This document shows positions 32,178 through 40,576 of a DNA stretch of 64,000 nt, in pieces. Position numbers and translations under genes: made by a program. Origin of the DNA: an uncultured Lysobacteraceae bacterium (GTDB lineage Bacteria; Pseudomonadota; Gammaproteobacteria; Xanthomonadales; Xanthomonadaceae). The stretch spans positions 1 to 64,000 of the forward strand of contig CALCNV010000047.1 of NCBI GenBank assembly GCA_937897645.1, given 5' to 3'. The notes beneath the pieces were generated by a model, which was not told where the DNA came from, searched no databases, and saw only the letters and a program-made list of their open reading frames with translations. Position 1 is the stretch's first letter, and each line of letters begins with the position of its first letter.

Positions 32178-34850
32178 GTGTTTCAGGCCGCCGTCTTGTC
32201 CATCTCCACCCCCGCCGACCCCGCCGTCTACGTTCCTGCAGCCGTTGAATCCGCCGCCCAGTCCTTCTGGGACCGGAACCGCGCGTTCGAGGTCGACGAA
32301 ACCTCCGACAAGCCGAAGTTCTACTGCCTGTCGATGCTGCCCTATCCGTCCGGTGCCCTGCACATGGGCCACGTGCGCAACTACACCATCGGCGACGTGA
32401 TCAGCCGTTACCAGCGCATGACCGGCAAGAACGTGCTGCAGCCGATGGGCTGGGATGCGTTTGGCCTGCCGGCGGAAAACGCGGCGATCAAGAACAACAC
32501 CGCGCCGGCCAAGTGGACCTACGCCAACATCGAACACATGCGCAGCCAGTTGAAGTCGTTGGGCTACGCGATCGACTGGTCGCGCGAGTTCGCGACCTGC
32601 AAGCCGGATTACTACGTGCATGAGCAGCGCATGTTCGTACGCCTGCTGCGCAAGGGCATTGCCTACCGCAAGAACTCGGTGGTGAATTGGGACCCGGTCG
32701 ACCAGACCGTGCTGGCCAACGAACAAGTCATCGACGGGCGCGGCTGGCGTTCCGGTGCCGTGGTGGAAAAGCGCGAGATCCCGCAATGGTTCCTGCGCAT
32801 CACCGACTACGCACAGGAACTGCTGGACGGGCTGGACGAATTGCCAGGTTGGCCGGAATCGGTCAAGACCATGCAGCGCAATTGGATCGGTCGTTCGGAA
32901 GGCCTGGAAATCAAGTTCGACGTGGAAGGCCATGATGCGCTGACCGTGTTCACCACGCGTCCGGACACGCTGATGGGCGTGACCTTCATCTCGATCGCGG
33001 GCGAGCATCCCCTCGCATTGAAAGCGGCGGCTTCCAATCCGCAACTCGCTGCGTTCCTGGATGAGCTCAAGCACGGCGGCGTGTCCGAGGCCGAACTGGA
33101 AACCCAGGAAAAGCGCGGCATGGACACCGGCCTGCGCGCCGTGCATCCGGTCACCGGCGAGAAAGTGCCAGTGTGGGTCGCCAACTTCGTGCTGATGGGC
33201 TACGGCACCGGTGCGGTGATGGCGGTGCCGGGGCACGACGAGCGTGATTTCGAATTCGCACACAAGTACGCATTGCCGATCGTGCAGGTCATCGCACTGA
33301 AATCGCCGAAGAACGAGAGCGAACAGACCTACGACGCCAGCACCTGGCACGATTGGTACGGTGACAAGACGCGTGCCGACCTGGAGCTGGTGAATTCGGG
33401 TGAATTCGACGGGCTCGGCTTCCGCGGCGCCTTCGAGGCACTCGCCGAACGTTTCGAGCGCAAGAGCCAGGGCCAGCGCCGCATCAACTACCGCCTGCGC
33501 GACTGGGGCGTATCGCGGCAGCGCTACTGGGGCTGCCCGATCCCGGTGATCTATTGCGACGCGTGCGGCGCGGTGCCGGTGCCGGAATCGCAACTGCCGG
33601 TGGTATTGCCGGAGAACGTGACCCTGGATGGCGTGAAGTCGCCGATCAAGTCCAACCCCGAATGGCGCAAGACCACCTGTCCGCAGTGCGGCGCAGCGGC
33701 CGAACGCGAAACCGACACCTTCGATACCTTCATGGAATCGAGCTGGTACTACGCGCGCTACACCTCGCCGGGCGCGAAGGACATGGTAGACAAGCGCGGT
33801 AACTACTGGTTGCCCGTGGACCAGTACATCGGCGGCATCGAGCACGCGATCCTGCACCTGATGTATTTCCGTTTCTACCACAAGCTTTTGCGCGACGCGC
33901 GACTGGTGGACAGCGACGAGCCTGCAACCAACCTGCTGTGCCAGGGCATGGTCATCGCGGACACGTACTACCGTGAATCGGCGAATGGCAACAAGGAATG
34001 GATCAATCCCGCCGACGTGGAAGTGCAGCGTGACGAGCGCGCGCGCGTAACCGGGGCGATCCTGGTCGCGGATGGCCAGCCGGTGCAGATCGGTGGCAGC
34101 GAGAAGATGTCGAAGTCGAAGAACAACGGCGTCGATCCACAGGCCATGGTGGACAAGTACGGCGCGGATACGGTGCGCCTGTTCTCCATGTTCGCCGCGC
34201 CGCCGGAACAGTCGCTGGAATGGAACGAAGCGGGCGTGGAAGGCATGGCGCGTTTCCTGCGCCGCCTGTGGGTGCAAGTGCAGAAGCATACGGCTTCCGG
34301 CAGTGCGGGCACGCTGGACCTGGCCTCCCTGTCGACAGAACAGAAGGCGTTGCGGCGCAAGACCCATGAAACCATCGACAAGGTAGCGGGCGATTACGGC
34401 AAGCGCCACAGCTTCAATACGGCCATCGCGGCGGTGATGGAGCTGTCGAATGCGCTGGGCAAGTTCGATCCTTCGGCAGGCCCAGGGCCCAGCGACAACG
34501 ATCGTGCGATTCGCCAGGAGGCCCTGGAAGCCGCCGTGTTGCTGCTCAATCCCATCACGCCGCACAGCAGCCACGCCCTGTGGCAGTTGCTGGGCCACGC
34601 CGAAACGCTGCTGGAGGACCTGCCGTTCCCGCAGGCCGACCTGTCGGCACTGGTGCGCGACCAGGTCACGCTGGCGATACAGGTCAACGGCAAGCTGCGC
34701 GGCACCATCGACGTCGCCGCCGACATGCCGCGTGACCAGATCGAGGCATTGGCCAGGGCGGAGCCCAACACCGCCAAGTTCATGCATGGGCTGGAGGTCC
34801 GCAAGGTCATCATCGTGCCCGGCAAGATCGTCAATATCGTCGCGGCATGA
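32178..34850 (+). CDS. leuS: Leucyl-tRNA synthetase
   Basis: Charges tRNA-Leu with leucine in the cytoplasm. The 890-residue protein is full length for bacterial LeuRS: the class-I HIGH motif appears as HMGH in PYPSGALHMGHVRNYTIGD, the editing domain lies in the middle, KMSKS is at 643-647 (EKMSKSKNNGVDP), and the anticodon-binding region follows. The start is uncertain: GTG 32178 gives the longest form, while TTG 32196 would give an N terminus closer to relatives. Neither has a strong Shine-Dalgarno. It heads the conserved run leuS-lptE-holA-nadD-rsfS-rlmH. Confidence 0.97.
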   Translation: MFQAAVLSISTPADPAVYVPAAVESAAQSFWDRNRAFEVDETSDKPKFYCLSMLPYPSGALHMGHVRNYTIGDVISRYQRMTGKNVLQPMGWDAFGLPAENAAIKNNTAPAKWTYANIEHMRSQLKSLGYAIDWSREFATCKPDYYVHEQRMFVRLLRKGIAYRKNSVVNWDPVDQTVLANEQVIDGRGWRSGAVVEKREIPQWFLRITDYAQELLDGLDELPGWPESVKTMQRNWIGRSEGLEIKFDVEGHDALTVFTTRPDTLMGVTFISIAGEHPLALKAAASNPQLAAFLDELKHGGVSEAELETQEKRGMDTGLRAVHPVTGEKVPVWVANFVLMGYGTGAVMAVPGHDERDFEFAHKYALPIVQVIALKSPKNESEQTYDASTWHDWYGDKTRADLELVNSGEFDGLGFRGAFEALAERFERKSQGQRRINYRLRDWGVSRQRYWGCPIPVIYCDACGAVPVPESQLPVVLPENVTLDGVKSPIKSNPEWRKTTCPQCGAAAERETDTFDTFMESSWYYARYTSPGAKDMVDKRGNYWLPVDQYIGGIEHAILHLMYFRFYHKLLRDARLVDSDEPATNLLCQGMVIADTYYRESANGNKEWINPADVEVQRDERARVTGAILVADGQPVQIGGSEKMSKSKNNGVDPQAMVDKYGADTVRLFSMFAAPPEQSLEWNEAGVEGMARFLRRLWVQVQKHTASGSAGTLDLASLSTEQKALRRKTHETIDKVAGDYGKRHSFNTAIAAVMELSNALGKFDPSAGPGPSDNDRAIRQEALEAAVLLLNPITPHSSHALWQLLGHAETLLEDLPFPQADLSALVRDQVTLAIQVNGKLRGTIDVAADMPRDQIEALARAEPNTAKFMHGLEVRKVIIVPGKIVNIVAA

Positions 34851-34950
34851 GGATTCCGGGAGCGCTGTCGCGGGAGCAGCGGCCCGCCATGTTCACCTGC
34901 CATCCGGGTTCGCACTTGCCGCCCCTGCCGGGCTCGTCCAGACTTCGTCC

Positions 34951-35484
34951 ATGAACTCTTTCCCTGCGTCGCGCCTGTTGGCGGTTCCATTCCTGGTCCT
35001 GGTCCTGTCCGCCTGCGGATTCCACCTGCGCAACAAGATCGCACTGCCGGACGATCTGGGACCGGTGCTGGTGACCTCCACCACCCAGTACAGTCCATTG
35101 GCGGACGCGGTGGCCATCGGCCTCAGGAATTCCGGCGCCATCGCCGCCGCTGAAGGCCAGACCGACGTCGCCACGTTGCAGATCCTGTCCGAACGCTGGG
35201 GTGACCTGCCCATCGCCATCGACGACCGGGGTCGCGCACAGGAATTCAGCCTGCGCTACGCCGCGGTATTCGTATTCAAGCGCGCAGACGGTACCGACCT
35301 GGTTCCGCAACAGGTGGTCGAGTTGTCGCGCGATTACGTGTCGCCGCCCGAAAACGCCACCGGCACCTCCACCGAACGCGAAATCCTGGCCAATGAGCTG
35401 CGTCGTGAAATGGCCGCCTCCATCCTGCGCCGCGTCGATGGCGTGATCAGCGGTGGCGCACAGGGCACCACGCCAACACCCTGA
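34951..35484 (+). CDS. lptE: LPS assembly lipoprotein LptE
   Basis: A 177-residue outer-membrane lipoprotein that plugs LptD and helps insert lipopolysaccharide into the outer leaflet. The signal ends in the lipobox VLSACGFHLR; CGFHLR directly after the acylated cysteine is the family hallmark. Central strands (QEFSLRYAAVFVFKRADG) and a C-terminal helix (ELRREMAASILRRVDGVI) fit LptE. It lies between leuS and holA, as in E. coli, and its TGA shares one base with the holA ATG (TGATG), implying coupled translation. Confidence 0.95.
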   Translation: MNSFPASRLLAVPFLVLVLSACGFHLRNKIALPDDLGPVLVTSTTQYSPLADAVAIGLRNSGAIAAAEGQTDVATLQILSERWGDLPIAIDDRGRAQEFSLRYAAVFVFKRADGTDLVPQQVVELSRDYVSPPENATGTSTEREILANELRREMAASILRRVDGVISGGAQGTTPTP

Positions 35485-36518
35485 TGGAAATGACCCCGGA
35501 ACGGCTGGTCGCGCTGCCTGTTGACGGCACGCTGCACCCGGCCTACCTGATCGCCGGTCCGGAGACCTTGCGTGTGCTGGAAGCTGCCGATGCGGTGCGC
35601 ACGCACGCACGTGCGCAAGGTATAAGCGAACGTGAAATATTCGATGCCGAAGGCCGTGACTTCGACTGGGACACGCTGGAAGCAAGCTTCAATGCACCGA
35701 GCCTGTTCAGCGCCCAACGCGTGGTCGAAGTGCGCCTGCCTACCGGCAAGCCCGGCAAGGACGGGGCAGAAGTCATCAGCAAGTTCTGTGCGAATCCGCC
35801 GCCTGACGTGATCCTGCTGATCACCTCAGGCGACTGGAGCAAGGCGCACCAGGGCAAATGGACGGATGCGATTTCACGCATTGGCGTCATCGCCGTAGCC
35901 TGGGCAATCAAGCCGCATGAGCTGGCTAATTGGGTCGAAAGTCGCCTGCGTGCCAAGGGCCTGCGTGCCGACAGCGGCGCGGTGCAGATCCTGGTCGAGC
36001 GCGTGGAAGGCAACCTGCTCGCCGCCGCACAGGAAATCGACAAGCTGGTGCTGCTGGCCGACGGCGATTCCATCACTGCGGAAAAAATGCAGTCCTTCGT
36101 GGCCGATGCCGCGCGCTACGACGTGTTCCGCCTGACCGATGCCATGCTGGGCGGGCAGGGCGCGCAGGTCTCGCGCGTCCTGGCCGGGCTGCGTGCGGAA
36201 GGGGACGTGGTGGCCGGGCTGATGCCGATGGTGGTAAAGGAAATCCTGCGCACCGCTGCGCTCGCTCGCGTGCAAGCCCGCGGCGGAAACCTGGGTGCGG
36301 AAATGAAGGCGCAGGGGATCTGGGAAACCCGCCAGGCCCCCTTCAAGCGCGCGCTGCAACGCCATGCCAACCCCGCACGCTGGGATCGTTTCGTCGCCGA
36401 GGCTTCGCGCATCGATCGCATCGCCAAGGGTCGCGGTGATGGCGATGCCTGGGTGTCCATGGAGCGGTTGCTGCTGGCCATCGCGGAAGCCAAGGCAGTA
36501 CGTTTGCTGGTGGCTTGA
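35484..36518 (+). CDS. holA: DNA polymerase III delta subunit
   Basis: A 344-residue clamp-loader subunit, the wrench that opens the beta sliding clamp. The N-terminal AAA-like domain (about 1-150) contains HPAYLIAGPETL and the clamp-contact region FNAPSLFSAQRVVEVR; the family lacks a functional Walker A. The helical collar follows (VEGNLLAAAQEIDKLVLL, DAARYDVFRLTDAMLGG). ATG 35484 overlaps the lptE stop; a second ATG two codons later is equally possible. It is followed by a repeat-bearing spacer before nadD. Confidence 0.95.
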   Translation: MEMTPERLVALPVDGTLHPAYLIAGPETLRVLEAADAVRTHARAQGISEREIFDAEGRDFDWDTLEASFNAPSLFSAQRVVEVRLPTGKPGKDGAEVISKFCANPPPDVILLITSGDWSKAHQGKWTDAISRIGVIAVAWAIKPHELANWVESRLRAKGLRADSGAVQILVERVEGNLLAAAQEIDKLVLLADGDSITAEKMQSFVADAARYDVFRLTDAMLGGQGAQVSRVLAGLRAEGDVVAGLMPMVVKEILRTAALARVQARGGNLGAEMKAQGIWETRQAPFKRALQRHANPARWDRFVAEASRIDRIAKGRGDGDAWVSMERLLLAIAEAKAVRLLVA

Positions 36519-36519
36519 C

Positions 36520-36627
36520 GGTGGAGTGAATGGAGAGCGGGGAATGCTGAGCAGTAAAAATGCGGGACCCTCGTCCCAATCGGCGGGCCAAGACGATTCC
36601 CCATTGCCCATTCCCCATTCCCGGCTA
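36520..36627. repeat. GGGAATG / CATTCCC spacer repeat running into nadD
   Basis: Left arm GGAGTGAATGGAGAGCGGGG and right arm CCATTGCCCATTCCCCATTC can pair imperfectly. Similar purine-left, pyrimidine-right spacers occur at 42064-42168 and 59669-59766. Here most of the element is read as the N-terminal extension of NadD. Confidence 0.6.
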
Positions 36628-37284
36628 CATCTCTTCTACGGCGGCACCTTCGATCCCGTCCACAACGGGCACGTGACCATTGCATGCGCGGCACGCGATG
36701 CATTGCAGACCGCGGTACGACTGATGCCCGCCGCGGATCCACCGCACCGGGCGCCCCCGGGCGCGGATGCCGGGCAACGCGCGCACATGCTCGACCTCGC
36801 CGTCACCGGCATCCACGGGTTGCTGGTGGATCGGCGGGAACTGGAGCGGCAGGGACGTTCCTACACCATCGATACCCTGCGTGATTTGCGTGCGGAACTC
36901 GGCCCGGCGCAGCCGTTGGCCTTGCTGATCGGTGCGGACAGCTTCATCGGGCTGCCGACCTGGCGGGATTGGCGGGAGCTTTTCCAGCATGCCCATTTCG
37001 TGGTCGCACGGCGCCCAGGCAGTCCCCTGGACGCCGACTTGCCGTACGAACTGGCCGCGGAAGTCGAAGGTCGCTGGGCTAACCATACTGGCGAGCTCGG
37101 CCAGGTTCCGGCCGGGAAGGTATTCCTGCTGGACGAGCCGCTGCACCCGGAATCCGCCAGCGAAGTACGCCGGCGCATCGCAGCGCGGGGTGACTGGCAG
37201 GCACTGGTGCCGCCGCCGGTGGCCGCGTTCATCCTTGCCGAAGGGCTTTACTCCGCGGCGGGTGGCGAGCACAGTCCGTTATAA
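36544..37284 (+). CDS. nadD: Nicotinate-nucleotide adenylyltransferase
   Basis: Transfers AMP from ATP to nicotinate mononucleotide in NAD synthesis. The nucleotidyltransferase motif GGTFDPVHNGH is at 33-43, and the second motif is SASEVRRRI near the C terminus. With ATG 36544 the protein has 246 residues, including about 27 extra N-terminal residues (MLSSKNAG…PIPHSR) encoded by the spacer repeat. Homologues begin almost directly at the HxxYGGTFDP strand, so the true start may be later, for example TTG 36604, although no good Shine-Dalgarno marks it. GGAG precedes ATG 36544. Gene order holA-nadD-rsfS is conserved. Confidence 0.93.
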   Translation: MLSSKNAGPSSQSAGQDDSPLPIPHSRLHLFYGGTFDPVHNGHVTIACAARDALQTAVRLMPAADPPHRAPPGADAGQRAHMLDLAVTGIHGLLVDRRELERQGRSYTIDTLRDLRAELGPAQPLALLIGADSFIGLPTWRDWRELFQHAHFVVARRPGSPLDADLPYELAAEVEGRWANHTGELGQVPAGKVFLLDEPLHPESASEVRRRIAARGDWQALVPPPVAAFILAEGLYSAAGGEHSPL

Positions 37285-37314
37285 TTCGCCGCATTCCCAC
37301 GAGTTGGTAAACCC

Positions 37315-37731
37315 TTGTCCAGCCAAGCCCACGTCATCAAGACCCGCCTGCCCAACCCGCCGCCGTCCGTGCCGGCCCTGCTTGCCACCGTGCATGCGGC
37401 ACTCGCGGAACTGAAAGCCAAGGATGTCGTTGAAATCGACGTGCGCGGCAAGTCCAGCGTCGCTGATTACATGGTGATCGCCTCGGGCACTTCCACGCGC
37501 CACGTCAAGTCAAGCGCCGACGAGGTGGTGAAGTTCGCCAAGAAGCTGGACGTGATGCCGTTGGGCGTGGAAGGCGAGCGTGAAGCCGAGTGGGTGCTGG
37601 TGGACCTGGGCGACGTGATCGTGCACGTCATGTTGCCGCGCGTGCGCGAGTTCTACGCGCTCGAGCGCCTGTGGACCGTCGGCGACCAGCCGCCGGATGA
37701 GTCCGAAACCGCGGATGAAGAACGACTGTAA
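37315..37731 (+). CDS. rsfS: Ribosomal silencing factor RsfS
   Basis: A 138-residue protein that binds uL14 on the 50S subunit and blocks 30S joining during starvation. The family core is complete: AKDVVEIDVRGKSSVADYMVIASGTSTRHVKS…, then LGVEGEREAEWVLVDLGDVIVHVM and REFYALERLW. The start is TTG 37315; the preceding codons are not otherwise open to a better start. A TATAAT lies at 37280-37285, but no good -35 box accompanies it. It is followed 21 bp later by rlmH. Confidence 0.95.
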   Translation: MSSQAHVIKTRLPNPPPSVPALLATVHAALAELKAKDVVEIDVRGKSSVADYMVIASGTSTRHVKSSADEVVKFAKKLDVMPLGVEGEREAEWVLVDLGDVIVHVMLPRVREFYALERLWTVGDQPPDESETADEERL

Positions 37732-37752
37732 TCCCGCTGCGTCTGCCAGCCG

Positions 37753-38223
37753 ATGAAAGCCCGGCTGATCGCCACCGGCGAACGCGCGCCCGCCTGGGTC
37801 GCGCAGGGGTTCGCCGAATACCAGAAGCGCCTGTCGCACTGGCTGCCATTCGAGCTGGTTGAAATCGAACCCGGCCTGCGCGGCAAGGGTCGTGATGCAC
37901 AGCGCGCCATCGAAGACGAAGGCAGGCGTGTGCTCGCTGCGCTTCCCAAGAATGCGCACGTCATTGCGCTCGAAGTCACCGGCAAGGCCTACTCGTCCGA
38001 ACAGCTCGCGCAACGCCTGGAGTATTGGCGCGGGCAGGGACGCGACCTGGCATTCCTGATTGGCGGACCGGAAGGGCATGCACCCGACGTCTTGGCGAGT
38101 GCCAACGAAACGTGGTCGCTCGGGCCGTTGACCCTGCCACACATGCTTGCGCGGCTGCTGGTTGCCGAACAGGTCTATCGCGCCGCGGCCATGCTGGCCA
38201 ACCATCCTTACCATCGCGCCTGA
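37753..38223 (+). CDS. rlmH: 23S rRNA pseudouridine-1915 N3-methyltransferase RlmH
   Basis: A 156-residue SPOUT methyltransferase that methylates pseudouridine 1915 in helix 69 of 23S rRNA on the assembled 70S ribosome. The trefoil-knot SAM site is visible in LAFLIGGPEGHAPDV and LGPLTLPHMLARLLVAEQVYRA, and the C terminus NHPYHRA matches the family end exactly. Length is the usual 155-156 residues. It is the last gene of the leuS-to-rlmH run. Confidence 0.97.
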   Translation: MKARLIATGERAPAWVAQGFAEYQKRLSHWLPFELVEIEPGLRGKGRDAQRAIEDEGRRVLAALPKNAHVIALEVTGKAYSSEQLAQRLEYWRGQGRDLAFLIGGPEGHAPDVLASANETWSLGPLTLPHMLARLLVAEQVYRAAAMLANHPYHRA

Positions 38224-38230
38224 TGGTGGT

Positions 38231-38260
38231 GGATCTCCTTCCCTTGCAGGAAGGAGATCC
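38231..38260. terminator. Hairpin between convergent genes
   Basis: A 12-bp perfect stem, GGATCTCCTTCC and GGAAGGAGATCC, with loop CTTGCA. It lies 7 bp after the rlmH stop and 8 bp before the TonB-like stop. Without a T-tract it is a probable, not certain, bidirectional terminator. Confidence 0.65.
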
Positions 38261-38268
38261 CGTTGCAT

Positions 38269-38934
38269 TCACTGCATGGAAAATACGACAGGCACCAAGC
38301 CATATGCCTGCACCGCTTGGCCGTTGCGCATAGCGGGCTTGAAGCGCCACTGGGCCAGCACATGCTCACGTGCGGCACGGTCCAGTGAGCGATTGCCGCT
38401 ACCTTTCTGCACCACGACTTCCAGTGGTGTGCCATCCGTGCCGACCAGTATCTTAAGCAGCACCGTGCCCTCGGCACCGATGCGGGCGGCATCGACCGGG
38501 TAACGCGGCGCGGGTGCGAAGGCATATTCCAACTGCACACCGGAGAGCGGAGTGCTGTTGCCCGGCCCGATGTCAGGAATGGACGTTGTGCTGTCGACCA
38601 CGGGGTCCGTCGCCAGTGTGCCGCCATCCACGATCACTTGCTGGGTCACGGTTGTCTGGGTGGGTTGCGCCACGCGGGGTTGGGTCTGTGGCTTGGGTGT
38701 CTGTTGCCTCACCACCGGCACTGTTTCCGGGGGTAGGGGCGGTGGCGGGATTTCAGGGACGATCCATTGGATGACCGGCTTCTGTTCGGGGACTGAATTG
38801 TCGATGCGTGAGGTCGCCAAGGGGACGAGCAACAACAGGAGCGCAAACGCATGCACCGCAATCGCAGCCGCGATGGCCAGGATGCGCGGCAGTTCGGGAC
38901 GGGTTTCGGAATGCGACGGCAGGGTACGAACCAT
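38269..38934 (-). CDS. TonB-like energy transducer
   Basis: A 221-residue protein with a single N-terminal membrane anchor (RILAIAAAIAVHAFALLLLLVPLA), a proline-rich periplasmic spacer (IPPPPLPPETVPVV, TPKPQTQPRVAQP) and a C-terminal TonB domain (YPVDAARIGAEGTVLLKILVGTDG, VVVQKGSGNRSLDRAA, WRFKPA). Such proteins couple proton-motive force via ExbB-ExbD to TonB-dependent outer-membrane receptors. No exbB or exbD is adjacent, so it probably works with a system elsewhere, or has a specialised partner. It is convergent with rlmH. Confidence 0.9.
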   Translation of the reverse strand: MVRTLPSHSETRPELPRILAIAAAIAVHAFALLLLLVPLATSRIDNSVPEQKPVIQWIVPEIPPPPLPPETVPVVRQQTPKPQTQPRVAQPTQTTVTQQVIVDGGTLATDPVVDSTTSIPDIGPGNSTPLSGVQLEYAFAPAPRYPVDAARIGAEGTVLLKILVGTDGTPLEVVVQKGSGNRSLDRAAREHVLAQWRFKPAMRNGQAVQAYGLVPVVFSMQ

Positions 38935-39066
38935 GATCCACCTCCATATCGGGTATGCGAGAGGAACAACGCCTGTGGACGGGAAGCGGGGTTAGCCAGC
39001 GACCACGTCGCGGCTTGAGGATGCGCCGGCCCGCTGCGGCTTGCAATAGCCACCGAAGCACATATG

Positions 39067-39090
39067 AAAACGGCGCCTTGCGGCGCCGTC
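39067..39090 (-). terminator. Rho-independent terminator after the SIMPL gene
   Basis: On the minus strand the stem ACGGCGCC-GCAA-GGCGCCGT is followed by TTTTC. It lies 22 bp beyond the stop of the SIMPL-domain gene. Confidence 0.78.
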
Positions 39091-39111
39091 ATTCCATCGT
39101 TTCATCCGGAC

Positions 39112-39846
39112 TCAGTGGCCCAGTTCGAACACCACGTCCAGGTTGACCGACAGCGTGGTTTCGCCGGGCGAGACCTGCGTATCCATCTCCGCCGACTTCG
39201 CCCGCATTGCCATCATCGGCATCGGCTGGAAGCCGCCGCCACCGCCTTCGGAAATGCTGACGATGCGGCGCACGCGCAAACCCAGTGCCTTCGCGTAGGT
39301 TTCGGCGCGGGCCTTGGCCTTGGCCAGCGCGGCCAGGCGGGCTTCGTCGTAGACCGGTTCCGGCTGGTCGATTTCGAAAGTCGGGCCGTTGATCTGGTTG
39401 CTGCCGTTCGCGGCCAATGCATCCAGCACCTTGCCCAGCTTGGCGATGTCACGCACCTTCAGGTTGACCGTGTTGCTGGCTTGGAACCCGGTGATCTTGG
39501 GCGCCTCGTTTTCCACGTAGCGGTACTGGGGGCTCAGGTTGATGCCGCTGGTCTGGATGTCCTTGTCGGCAATGCCCGCCGCCTTGATCGCCGCCATCAC
39601 CTTGGCCATCTGCTCGGCGTTCTGGCGCATGGCGGTATTGCCATCCACGGCCTGGGTCACCACGCCGGTGGAAATGGTGGCGACGTCAGGCACGCGGCTG
39701 GCCTGGGCCTGGGCGGACACGGACAGCAGGGTGCCGTCGGCGGTGATCGCAGGGCCGGCGACAGTCTGGGCGTGGGCGGTCATGGCGGTGGCTCCTAGGG
39801 CAAGGGACAGGGCAAGCAGCAGCGGGCGGAACGGGTGGTGGTGCAT
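39112..39846 (-). CDS. SIMPL-domain (DUF541/YggE-like) periplasmic protein
   Basis: A 244-residue protein with a signal peptide ending at AHAQ and a SIMPL/DUF541 domain: TLLSVSAQAQASRVPDVATISTGV, QTSGINLSPQYRY, GFQASNTVNLKVRDIAKLGKVLD, and the YxEARLAALAKAKARAETYAKALG helix. Bacterial YggE-type proteins assemble into large periplasmic or outer-membrane rings and are linked to oxidative-stress tolerance; the mechanism is unclear. ATG 39846 follows AAGGAG at good spacing. It is monocistronic, with its own terminator. Confidence 0.9.
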   Translation of the reverse strand: MHHHPFRPLLLALSLALGATAMTAHAQTVAGPAITADGTLLSVSAQAQASRVPDVATISTGVVTQAVDGNTAMRQNAEQMAKVMAAIKAAGIADKDIQTSGINLSPQYRYVENEAPKITGFQASNTVNLKVRDIAKLGKVLDALAANGSNQINGPTFEIDQPEPVYDEARLAALAKAKARAETYAKALGLRVRRIVSISEGGGGGFQPMPMMAMRAKSAEMDTQVSPGETTLSVNLDVVFELGH

Positions 39847-40009
39847 CGGGTTCTCCTTGAGTGTGTTGGGCCTGCCGCACCTGCGCTGCGGCAACGTGGG
39901 TCAGGGTGTTCGGATAAGCATGAACGCGTTGTGAGCCATTCCGGGGTCGCGATCACACTGGCCAGCGTTTGCGGCCATTCAGTCAGCAAGCAACGGGTAT
40001 TCTGTGTGC

Positions 40010-40576
40010 ATGTTGCATCTCGCATCCCAATCGCCCCGTCGGGCCGAACTGCTGGCCCGCCTGGGGTTGCAGTTTGGCGTGCTGGAACTCGACATCCCCG
40101 AACACCGCCAACCCAACGAACCCGCCGAGGACTACGTGCGCCGGGTGGCCCGGGAAAAAGCCGGCGCCGGCCTGCTGCAGGTCATGTCCGTGCCGGGTGC
40201 GGTGGTCCTGGGGGCCGACACCGAAGTCATCCTGGACGACGAAGTGTTCGGCAAACCGCGCGATGCCGCCGATGCCGCCGCTATGCTCCGACGCCTGTCC
40301 GGGCGCACCCACCGTACCGTCTCCGCCGTGTCGCTGGTCAGCGCGGCGCGCGAGGCACAGGTAGTGTCGGTGACGGAGGTGACCTTCATGGCGCTTGGAG
40401 AAGATGCCATCGCCGCCTACCTGGCCACGGATGAGTGGAAGGGCAAGGCCGGCGCGTATGCCATCCAGGGCCGCGCAGAAACTTTCGTGCAGCATTTGTC
40501 CGGCAGTTATTCCGGCGTGATGGGCCTGCCGCTGCACGAGACGGCGCAGATGCTGAAGTCGTTCGGGGTGCACTGA
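40010..40576 (+). CDS. maf: Maf/YhdE-family nucleotide pyrophosphatase
   Basis: A 188-residue house-cleaning enzyme hydrolysing non-canonical or excess nucleoside triphosphates. The N terminus LASQSPRRAELLARLG and the core GADTEVILDDEVFGKP are Maf signatures. The SQSPRR form and the order maf-rng match YhdE (dTTP/UTP pyrophosphatase) rather than YceF. ATG 40010 puts the strand LHLASQSP at the start; a GTG two codons upstream (40004) is possible. The TGA overlaps the rng ATG by one base. Confidence 0.92.
   Translation: MLHLASQSPRRAELLARLGLQFGVLELDIPEHRQPNEPAEDYVRRVAREKAGAGLLQVMSVPGAVVLGADTEVILDDEVFGKPRDAADAAAMLRRLSGRTHRTVSAVSLVSAAREAQVVSVTEVTFMALGEDAIAAYLATDEWKGKAGAYAIQGRAETFVQHLSGSYSGVMGLPLHETAQMLKSFGVH

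Noticed and set aside
32154..34787. Long open frame (about 877 codons) on the minus strand opposite leuS
   Set aside because: Third-position G+C bias of leuS leaves the antisense frame free of stops. The translation is low-complexity (His/Arg/Val/Gln-rich) with no domain, while leuS on the other strand is unequivocal.
37247..37285. Promoter for rsfS from TATAAT at 37280 with TTTACT upstream
   Set aside because: The spacing between the boxes is about 27 bases, too long for sigma70; TATAAT alone is weak evidence inside an operon.
38935..39111. tRNA or small RNA in the gap between the TonB-like and SIMPL genes
   Set aside because: No cloverleaf or TTCGANTC-type T-loop is seen; only a terminator hairpin is recognisable.
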